From: Deltaproteobacteria bacterium UBA4427
GTDB lineage: Bacteria > Myxococcota_A > UBA9160 > UBA4427
Assembly: GCA_002390675.1 (NCBI GenBank)
Contig: DGPZ01000071.1
Span: 40,101-47,881, forward strand
DNA: 7,781 bases
Reading direction: 5' to 3'
A program made the position numbers and the translations under genes. Positions 1-5,049 of this stretch are shown here, piece by piece (positions within the stretch are counted from its first letter, which is position 1; each line of letters begins with the position of its first letter). Under the pieces are notes generated by a model. It saw only the letters and a program-made list of their open reading frames with translations, was not told the DNA's origin and did not search any database.

Positions 1-1
1 C

Positions 2-2320
2 GGCGGCACCAGGAAGATCAAGAAGGAGCCCGAGCCCGAGCCCGTTCCAGAGCCCGTCGTAGAAGCCGCTCCTGAAGAGGAAGTAGCGCCCGTCGAGCCA
101 GTACCGGAAACGATTGCTGATGCAGCGGATTCCGCTCCAGCCGCAGAAGTGACAACGCCCGCGACCGAAGGTGGCGAAGAAGCTGCTGCGCCGGCGGACG
201 GAGACCCCGTTCCCGCGCCTGTGGCGGCCGCCGAAAATAAACCGGCTGCACCGAAGGCGCCCGCTGCGCCCCGTACGGCACCGGCCGTTCCCGCTGCGGA
301 TCGCGATGGACGCACTGGGCCTGCAACGCCCGCAGATACTCCTGCCGCGGCTGCGGACAAGAAGGGCAAGCAGCGCAAGCGTGTCCGTGAGGTCGTGAAC
401 CTCCAGGAACAAGAGCAGTTCGCTCGCCAGATCACGAGTCGTGGCCCGCAGCAGCGTCGAAACGTTGCCGCGCCGTCACCGCCGAAGATGGTCAATCCGC
501 GTGCACGACGACGGGACAAGCTCTCGCCGAAGGCAGCACCGGTAGCCCCAGGAGCACTGGTAAGAGTTGTGAAGGTCCAAGGCGATATCAGTGTCGGTGA
601 ACTCGCGAAGCAGGCTGGCCTGAAGGCTCCTGCAATCCAGGGCAAGCTGATGGCCCTCGGCATCATGGTCTCGGTTAATCAGCGGATCGACTTCGCGACC
701 GTTGAGAGGATCGCAGCCGAGATGGGCTTCAATGCGACGGACGTCGGTTTCAAGGAAGCAGCCTTCCTTGATGTGGCCGCGCCGGAAGAAGTCGAAGTCA
801 GCGAGAACGAACAGACTCGTCCGCCCGTTGTGACGGTGATGGGCCATGTCGACCATGGCAAGACGTCTCTGCTCGATGCGATCCGGCAGACCAAGGTGAC
901 GGATGGCGAAGCGGGCGGCATTACGCAGCACGTCGGCGCCTATCAGGTTGAGGCTGGTGGGGACCGGCTAACATTCATCGATACGCCTGGCCATGCGGCC
1001 TTTACGCAGATGCGTGCGCGTGGGGCGGCGGTGACCGACCTCGTTGTCTTGGTGATCGCCGCGACGGAAGGGCCCATGCCCCAAACCGTCGAAGCTATCG
1101 AGCACGCGCAGGCGGCGGGTTGTCCGATCGTAGTCGCGGTCAATAAATGCGACCTACCGGATGCGGATCCGGAGAAGGCAAAGCAGCGACTCACCGAACA
1201 CAATCTCGTTCCGGAAGACTTCGGTGGCGATGTGGCGTGCGTGAACGTTTCGGCCAAGACGGGCGACGGCATAGAGCAGCTCCTTGAGATGCTGGCGCTT
1301 CAGGCCGAAATTCTCGAACTGAAGGCAGATCCTTCACGTCGCGCGAGTGGCTCGGTGCTTGAAGCGCGTCTGGATAAGGGGCGCGGCGCAGTGGCGACAC
1401 TGCTCGTTCAGGACGGCACGCTCAATAAGGGTGACACGGTTGTGGTTGGCACCGATTGGGGCCGCGTTCGACAGATACAAAACGATCTAGGCAAGAACGT
1501 GAAGGAGGCAGACCCGTCGACGCCCGTCTCGATTACGGGCCTCTCTGGCGTACCAAAGGCAGGCGCGTCCTTCCATGTTGTCGAGAACGACCGCGTGGCG
1601 AAGCAGATCGTGGATCACCGTGAAGATCAGGAACGCGGTAAGACCGCGGGTCCGAAGCTGAAGCTCACTTTGGATGAGTTCTACGCTCAGGCAGGAGAAG
1701 AAGGGCCGAAGGAACTCACGGTCGTTCTTAAGTCGGACGTGCAGGGCACATGCGAAGCGGCTCGCGACTCTTTAGAAAAGCTGACGACGGACGAAGTCAC
1801 GCTTCGCGTGCTCTCGTCGGGTGTTGGTGCGATCACGCCGAACGACGTGAACCTCGCTTCTGCGAGCGGCACGATTGTGCTCGGCTACAACGTTCGTCCG
1901 GATCCGGATGCGCGGCGCCAAGCCGACACGGACGGCGTCGAGATCCGTACCTACTCGATCATCATGGAGATGCTCGATGACGTGAAGGCGGCCATGGCAG
2001 GACTCTTGCCGCCGGTCGTCACGGAGAACATGCTCGGTCGTGCGGAAATCCTCGAAACATTCACGATTCCGAAGGTCGGCACGATCGCCGGTTCGCGGGT
2101 TCTCGAAGGGAAGGTCATTCGGCATTCCCATTGTCGGTTGGTGCGCGATGGCAAGATTATGTACACGGGAACGGTCGGCTCGCTGCGACGCTTCAAGGAT
2201 AATGTCAAGGAAGTCATCAATGGCATGGAGTGCGGCATCGGGGTGGCTACCTATAACGACGTCAAGGTCGGGGACATTATCGAGGCCTACGAGCTGAACG
2301 AAAAGCCGGCGACGCTCTGA
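2..2320 (+). CDS. infB: Translation initiation factor IF-2 (5' end outside window)
   Basis: IF-2 is the GTPase that places initiator fMet-tRNA on the 30S subunit and promotes 50S joining in the cytoplasm. The frame is open from base 2, so the start codon lies upstream; 772 codons are visible. The first ~120 residues are low-complexity Pro/Ala/Glu-rich sequence, then a basic linker. An IF2_N domain follows (about bases 563-730, with the ISVGELAKQAG stretch). The G domain carries G1 GHVDHGKT (842-865), a G2-region GGITQHVGAY, G3 DTPGHAAF (980-1003), G4 NKCD (1142-1153) and G5 SAK (1250-1258). The beta-barrel domain II, domain III (ELTVVLKSDVQGTCEA, GVGAITPNDV) and the fMet-tRNA-binding C-terminal domain (ECGIGVATYNDVKVGD) are complete to the TGA stop. 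The in-frame GTG at 149 is not the start, because the acidic/proline-rich sequence runs uninterrupted through it. First visible gene of the cluster; a nusA-type gene would be expected upstream. Identity is certain. Confidence 0.98.
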   Translation, partial: GGTRKIKKEPEPEPVPEPVVEAAPEEEVAPVEPVPETIADAADSAPAAEVTTPATEGGEEAAAPADGDPVPAPVAAAENKPAAPKAPAAPRTAPAVPAADRDGRTGPATPADTPAAAADKKGKQRKRVREVVNLQEQEQFARQITSRGPQQRRNVAAPSPPKMVNPRARRRDKLSPKAAPVAPGALVRVVKVQGDISVGELAKQAGLKAPAIQGKLMALGIMVSVNQRIDFATVERIAAEMGFNATDVGFKEAAFLDVAAPEEVEVSENEQTRPPVVTVMGHVDHGKTSLLDAIRQTKVTDGEAGGITQHVGAYQVEAGGDRLTFIDTPGHAAFTQMRARGAAVTDLVVLVIAATEGPMPQTVEAIEHAQAAGCPIVVAVNKCDLPDADPEKAKQRLTEHNLVPEDFGGDVACVNVSAKTGDGIEQLLEMLALQAEILELKADPSRRASGSVLEARLDKGRGAVATLLVQDGTLNKGDTVVVGTDWGRVRQIQNDLGKNVKEADPSTPVSITGLSGVPKAGASFHVVENDRVAKQIVDHREDQERGKTAGPKLKLTLDEFYAQAGEEGPKELTVVLKSDVQGTCEAARDSLEKLTTDEVTLRVLSSGVGAITPNDVNLASASGTIVLGYNVRPDPDARRQADTDGVEIRTYSIIMEMLDDVKAAMAGLLPPVVTENMLGRAEILETFTIPKVGTIAGSRVLEGKVIRHSHCRLVRDGKIMYTGTVGSLRRFKDNVKEVINGMECGIGVATYNDVKVGDIIEAYELNEKPATL

Positions 2321-2466
2321 GAAGTCTGACGTTAGGTTTCGTCGTTCGGAGTTGAGCTAGTCGCACGATGAGATGCCATAAGGGGTAGGGCTAGGCGCGA
2401 GCTGCGCTTGCGTTGTCTCGAAAGTTGGATGTAAGCCGAACTAGCGTGATGTCGGACGTGTCGATT

Positions 2467-2470
2467 GGAG
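2467..2470 (+). promoter_or_regulatory. Ribosome binding site of the DUF503 gene
   Basis: GGAG lies 9 bases before the ATG at 2480. It decides between that ATG and the in-frame TTG at 2465, which would overlap the site itself. The ATG choice also gives the MVVG N-terminus typical of the family. Confidence 0.65.
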
Positions 2471-2479
2471 CGGGGTCGC

Positions 2480-2881
2480 ATGGTCGTAGGCGTTGCGGTG
2501 ATCGAGATTCATGTCGAAGCCTCGCAGTCCCTCAAGGCGAAGCGAGGCGTCGTAAGGTCACTCGCGGGACGTCTCCGTAATAAATTTAATCTATCAGTCG
2601 GTGAAGTCGGAGGGCAGGGGACGTGGCAGCGGGCCACCCTCGGGCTTTCGATGACCGGCAGCGATGAAGTCTCGATTCGGCGAGCGCTTGCTCGTGCGAT
2701 CGACTTCGTGGAAGAAACACATCTCGCACGGGTCATCGGTTCGGATCTAGACACGATCCGGATGCCCCTTGAGATGGAGGCGCCGCTCGCTTCGAGCGGG
2801 GAAGACGAAGATTGGCCCTGGCACGAAGGGCTCGGGGAATCGCGGGATCGCGGTGACCCCTCCAATTCATCCGAGGAGTAA
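2480..2881 (+). CDS. DUF503 family protein (YlxP-like)
   Basis: A 133-residue protein of the DUF503 family, the family of Bacillus YlxP. Its molecular function is not established. The family is known mainly for sitting between infB and rbfA, which suggests but does not prove a link to ribosome maturation or initiation. Visible family features are the N-terminal strand MVVGVAVIEIHVEASQSLK, the KAKRGVVRSLAGRLRNKFN helix, VGEVGGQGTWQRATLGLSMTG, and a closing helix with FVEE. The last ~35 residues (after IRMPLEMEAP) form an acidic, Ser/Asp/Glu-rich tail likely to be disordered and longer than the domain needs. The ATG is chosen from the GGAG at 2467-2470. A 159-base stretch separates it from infB; rbfA follows 5 bases after the stop, and the end of this gene (GAGGAG) supplies the rbfA ribosome binding site, so the two are probably translationally coupled. 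Family call is confident; role is unknown. Confidence 0.9.
   Translation: MVVGVAVIEIHVEASQSLKAKRGVVRSLAGRLRNKFNLSVGEVGGQGTWQRATLGLSMTGSDEVSIRRALARAIDFVEETHLARVIGSDLDTIRMPLEMEAPLASSGEDEDWPWHEGLGESRDRGDPSNSSEE
2873..2878 (+). promoter_or_regulatory. Ribosome binding site of rbfA inside the DUF503 gene end
   Basis: GAGGAG forms the last two sense codons (Glu-Glu) of the DUF503 gene and sits 8 bases before TTG 2887. It supports the TTG as the rbfA start and implies coupling with the upstream gene. Confidence 0.75.
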
Positions 2882-2886
2882 CAGCG

Positions 2887-3333
2887 TTGGCGGATTCAGT
2901 ACGCATCCGGCGCGTAGCCGAACAGATTCGTGGGGAGATCTCTGAGATCCTGCGCGACGAAGTGCAAGATCCACGGATCGGGCTCGTCACGGTTACGCGC
3001 GTGAAGCTCGCGTCGGACATGGGCGCGGCCACGGTTTTCTATAGCCCGCTCGGTGAGGACCCCGATGAGGCGCGGCGCGTTGAGCTGAAGAGAGTGATGG
3101 GATCGGTCCAGGGATTCATTCGCCGCTCGCTTTCAAAGCGCGTGAAGCTGCGCCACACGCCTGCGCTGCGCTTTGTCCTCGACGATTCGATCGCCGAAGG
3201 TAGTCATACCCTCGACCTTATACGTGAGCTCGATTCAGAAACAGGATCGGCCAAGACCACGGGCAATGCCACGGGCGACGCTCCAGGCACCGGCCACGAC
3301 GGAGAAGAAGACCAGAACGATGGCGAGACGTAA
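2887..3333 (+). CDS. rbfA: Ribosome-binding factor A
   Basis: RbfA is a small KH-fold protein that binds the 30S subunit near the 16S rRNA 5' helix and is needed for late 30S maturation and cold adaptation. The 148-residue product begins ADSVRIRRVAEQIRGEIS, continues with ILRDEVQDPRIGLVTVTRV and ATVFYSPLG, and has FIRRSLSKRVKLRHTPALRF and the end-of-domain LDDSIAEGSHTLDLIREL, all characteristic of the family. The start is TTG: GAGGAG lies 8 bases upstream, and the next residues match the normal RbfA N-terminus. After residue ~113 there is a ~35-residue Gly/Thr/Asp/Glu-rich tail, probably disordered, part of whose coding sequence overlaps the truB ribosome binding region and start. It overlaps truB by 14 bases, suggesting coupled translation. 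Identity is confident. Confidence 0.96.
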   Translation: MADSVRIRRVAEQIRGEISEILRDEVQDPRIGLVTVTRVKLASDMGAATVFYSPLGEDPDEARRVELKRVMGSVQGFIRRSLSKRVKLRHTPALRFVLDDSIAEGSHTLDLIRELDSETGSAKTTGNATGDAPGTGHDGEEDQNDGET

Positions 3334-4258
3334 TCAGCGTAAGCGTAGGCCGGAGCCGCCGGGACCCTCGGGTTTCCTGATCGTAGACAAGCCGTCCGGG
3401 ATGACCTCCCACGATGTCGTTGATGCCGCTCGAAGATGGCTAGGCACGCGGCGCGTTGGGCACCTGGGCACTCTTGACCCCCAAGCAACGGGAGTTCTGC
3501 CGCTTGCGATCCGGGCCGCGACCAAACTCATCCCTTTCATAGAAGGTGGCGCGAAGGGCTATGACGGAACCGTCGTGCTCGGCTCCGAGACGGATACCCT
3601 CGATCTCGAAGGGGCTGTGCTCAGTACCTTCGACGGCAAACTGCCGAGTGAGAGCGAAGTCGAAGCTGAGCTCAAGACTTTCCTCGGAGATATCCAGCAG
3701 GTGCCGCCCATGTACAGCGCGGTCAAGATGAACGGCGTGCCGCTTCACAAGCTGGCCCGAGCGGGTGAGGTCGTTGCGCGTGAGCCGAAGTGGATCACGT
3801 TCAACGAGATCGAAATAACTCGCTTTGACTCGCCGGAGTTGGACGTTCGTGTGCTCTGCAGTGCCGGGACCTATATTCGAGTCTTGGCAGCCGACTTGGG
3901 CACGAAGCTCGGCTGCGGCGCGCATCTTGGCGGCCTTCGAAGGACCCGCAGCGGGCCCTTTGTGCTCGAGCAAGCGCGGACTTTCGGAACGATTGAAGCG
4001 GCGATCGAAGACGGCACAGTCAACGACTGCTTGATCCAGCCCGAGATCGCTCTCGGATTCCCTGTTCTTGCTCTCAATGCAGAGCAGACGGCGCGGCTTG
4101 GAAACGGTGGCGACCTGCCGGCGGGGGAGTTGCATACGCAGAAGCCCGGGACACGAGTCTCTGTTGTGGACGACGAGGGCAGCTTCTTAGCGGTCGGCGA
4201 GATTCGTGCGGATCATCGACTTTGGCCGCTCAGGGTGCTCCCGCCGGAACCTAAGTAG
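3320..4258 (+). CDS. truB: tRNA pseudouridine(55) synthase TruB
   Basis: TruB isomerises U55 in the T-loop of tRNAs to pseudouridine and also acts as a tRNA folding chaperone. The 312-residue product shows GFLIVDKPSGMTSHDVV (residues 18-34) and the catalytic motif GHLGTLDPQATGVLPL, with nucleophile Asp53 (equivalent to E. coli Asp48). Tyr81 in KGYDGTV matches E. coli Tyr76, the base-stacking residue. VPPMYSAVKMNGVPLHKLAR and CSAGTYIRVLAADLG (Arg187, equivalent to E. coli Arg181) follow, then LGCGAHLGGLRRTRSGPF. The C-terminal ~75 residues look like a PUA-type RNA-binding end. The ATG at 3320 was chosen over the in-frame upstream start at 3173, because it has GGAGAAGAAG just upstream (3301-3310) and gives a family-length N-terminus; the longer frame would lie inside rbfA. 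The first ~15 residues are basic. It overlaps the 3' end of rbfA by 14 bases. Confidence 0.96.
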   Translation: MARRNQRKRRPEPPGPSGFLIVDKPSGMTSHDVVDAARRWLGTRRVGHLGTLDPQATGVLPLAIRAATKLIPFIEGGAKGYDGTVVLGSETDTLDLEGAVLSTFDGKLPSESEVEAELKTFLGDIQQVPPMYSAVKMNGVPLHKLARAGEVVAREPKWITFNEIEITRFDSPELDVRVLCSAGTYIRVLAADLGTKLGCGAHLGGLRRTRSGPFVLEQARTFGTIEAAIEDGTVNDCLIQPEIALGFPVLALNAEQTARLGNGGDLPAGELHTQKPGTRVSVVDDEGSFLAVGEIRADHRLWPLRVLPPEPK

Positions 4259-4300
4259 GGGGTAAGCCCCAAGCCGGGGCTCTCGGGCGAAGAAAAGCGG

Positions 4301-4352
4301 TTTCGGCCGTTGCCAGCCCCGCGAGGATCCGTCAAACTTTCGCGGTCCGAAA
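4301..4352 (+). other. Predicted leader hairpin A upstream of rpsO
   Basis: TTTCGG at 4301-4306 can pair with CCGAAA at 4347-4352, and inside it CCGCGA (4319-4324) pairs with TCGCGG (4340-4345), leaving a 12-base internal loop on the 5' side and one base on the 3' side. It is followed by A-rich sequence rather than T residues, so it is not a + strand terminator. Found by eye; no folding energy was calculated. Confidence 0.35.
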
Positions 4353-4370
4353 AAAGACGCAAAAACAATG

Positions 4371-4432
4371 GCTTCCCGGTCGGCGCAGGTGCGTCGTCTA
4401 GCTCTTCAAAAAGAGCGAAATAGACGGGAAGC
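4371..4432 (+). other. Predicted leader hairpin B upstream of rpsO
   Basis: Three stacked inverted repeats share one axis. GCTTCC (4371-4376) pairs with GGAAGC (4427-4432); CGTCTA (4395-4400) with TAGACG (4421-4426); GCTCTT (4401-4406) with AAGAGC (4411-4416), closed by a CAAA loop. There is an 18-base bulge on the 5' side (4377-4394) and a GAAA bulge on the 3' side (4417-4420). The 12-base inner stem is unlikely to be chance. No T-tract follows, so it is not a terminator; a regulatory or processing element is the better guess. Confidence 0.5.
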
Positions 4433-4470
4433 GCGAAAACCGGCGAATCGAAACCTCGATTCCCCGACGA

Positions 4471-4511
4471 GTGACTGTTAGGTCCGCCCTAGTAGGTCGG
4501 CCACGAGTCAC
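4471..4511 (+). other. Predicted hairpin C just before the rpsO ribosome binding site
   Basis: GTGACT (4471-4476) pairs with AGTCAC (4506-4511). Inside, GG/CC (4481-4482 with 4501-4502), CCG/CGG (4484-4486 with 4498-4500) and CCT/AGG (4488-4490 with 4494-4496) extend an irregular stem with an AGT loop. It ends two bases before the AGGAG at 4514. The position fits a translational operator for S15, but that function is inferred. Confidence 0.4.
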
Positions 4512-4513
4512 AC

Positions 4514-4518
4514 AGGAG
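4514..4518 (+). promoter_or_regulatory. Ribosome binding site of rpsO
   Basis: AGGAG lies 9 bases before TTG 4528. It fixes the rpsO start at this TTG rather than the in-frame GTG at 4471, which would add 19 non-family residues. Confidence 0.8.
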
Positions 4519-4527
4519 TCATTCGAC

Positions 4528-4794
4528 TTGATCTCTGCAGAAAAAAAGGCGGAAGTCATCGCAACGCATAAGCGCGGCGATGCGGACACGGGTTCTCCCG
4601 AAGTCCAGATCTCTCTCCTCACCGAGCGCATCGCAGGCCTCCAGGACCACTTTAAGACCAACGCGAAGGACCATCATTCGCGTCGTGGCCTTCTGAAGAT
4701 CGTGAGCCAGCGCCGACGTCTCCTTGATTACCTTCGGGGCAAGGATGTCGACCGCTATCGTTCGCTGATTCAGGAACTCGGCCTGCGCCGATAG
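4528..4794 (+). CDS. rpsO: 30S ribosomal protein S15
   Basis: S15 is a primary 16S rRNA-binding protein that organises the three-way junction of the central domain, nucleates the 30S platform, and forms an inter-subunit bridge. The 88-residue product matches the family over its whole length: DTGSPEVQISLLTERI, HFKTNAKDHHSRRGLL, and QRRRLLDYLRGKDVDRYRSL, ending in ELGLRR. The rRNA-contact residues His41, Asp48 and Ser51 (E. coli numbering) are present at the same positions. Translation starts at TTG, supported by AGGAG 9 bases upstream and by the standard family length; no ATG is available near this site. A rare start codon for a highly expressed ribosomal protein, together with a structured leader, fits post-transcriptional control, as S15 is known to repress its own mRNA in several bacteria. 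pnp follows after 255 bases, the widespread rpsO-pnp pairing. Confidence 0.97.
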   Translation: MISAEKKAEVIATHKRGDADTGSPEVQISLLTERIAGLQDHFKTNAKDHHSRRGLLKIVSQRRRLLDYLRGKDVDRYRSLIQELGLRR

Positions 4795-4807
4795 TTTCTT
4801 CGCCGAT

Positions 4808-4840
4808 TGGCCTGGTCCCGATGAATACGGGAGTCGGCCA
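4808..4840 (+). other. Hairpin after rpsO
   Basis: TGGCC (4808-4812) pairs with GGCCA (4836-4840), and TCCCG (4816-4820) with CGGGA (4828-4832), with a 3x3 internal loop and a 7-base loop. It lies 14 bases after the rpsO stop. The absence of a T-tract argues against an efficient intrinsic terminator; it may protect or mark the rpsO 3' end after processing. Confidence 0.4.
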
Positions 4841-4892
4841 TACGCGAACCCCTCCCAGTCTTCGCGCATGGGTGATCCCGTAGTCCGGGGCC

Positions 4893-4910
4893 GTTCCAAT
4901 CATTTGGAAC
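4893..4910 (+). other. Perfect 7-bp hairpin in the rpsO-pnp spacer
   Basis: GTTCCAA (4893-4899) and TTGGAAC (4904-4910) form a perfect 7-bp stem around a TCAT loop. No T-tract follows. It sits directly before the possible three-way junction at 4919-4969 and may belong to the same pnp leader structure. Confidence 0.45.
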
Positions 4911-4918
4911 AGGTCCAC

Positions 4919-4969
4919 GGTCTCGTATTGCATCCAGGTAGGATGCGCGCGCAAAGTGCGCTCGAGACC
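4919..4969 (+). other. Possible three-way RNA junction in the pnp leader
   Basis: GGTCTCG (4919-4925) and CGAGACC (4963-4969) form a 7-bp closing helix. It encloses two hairpins: GCATCC/GGATGC (4930-4935 with 4941-4946, loop AGGTA) and GCGCA/TGCGC (4949-4953 with 4957-4961, loop AAG). In E. coli the pnp leader folds into stems cut by RNase III, and PNPase then represses its own mRNA. A similar role here is inference; no sequence homology to that leader is claimed. Confidence 0.5.
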
Positions 4970-5049
4970 ATCCACACGTCGATTTTCGAATCCCAGCTCG
5001 AGTAGGAAGAGGGGGAGCGAGATCGACGTACCAACGAAAGTGAACAAAT

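Larger units (their letters stand above)
4259..4527 (+). promoter_or_regulatory. Structured leader between truB and rpsO
   Basis: This 269-base stretch holds no credible gene. It carries several inverted repeats that could fold in the RNA, listed separately, and ends in the rpsO Shine-Dalgarno. A short hairpin (4265-4270 with 4276-4281) follows the truB stop but lacks a T-tract. No convincing -35/-10 pair was seen, so whether rpsO has its own promoter here cannot be judged from sequence. The length and structure fit a regulatory 5' leader for S15, whose mRNA is autoregulated by unrelated RNA structures in several bacterial groups; that role is inference. Confidence 0.5.

Noticed and set aside
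149..151. GTG as the start of infB
   Set aside because: The frame is open to the window edge with continuous IF-2-like Pro/Glu/Ala-rich sequence, so the gene begins further upstream.
3173..3319. Upstream in-frame extension of truB
   Set aside because: It overlaps the rbfA coding region, adds 49 residues unlike any TruB, and the ATG at 3320 has its own purine-rich site.
3440..4135. A 231-codon open frame on the - strand
   Set aside because: It is antisense to truB, shows no family motif, and has no ribosome binding context.
4265..4281. Terminator after truB
   Set aside because: AGCCCC/GGGGCT makes a 6-bp stem, but no T-tract follows.
4310..4338. Promoter for rpsO (TTGCCA, 17 bases, CAAACT)
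   Set aside because: The -10 matches only three of six consensus bases, and a GC-rich genome offers many such pairs.
4904..4932. Promoter for pnp (TTGGAA, 17 bases, ATTGCA)
   Set aside because: The -10 box is poor and both boxes are parts of the inverted repeats described in the spacer.
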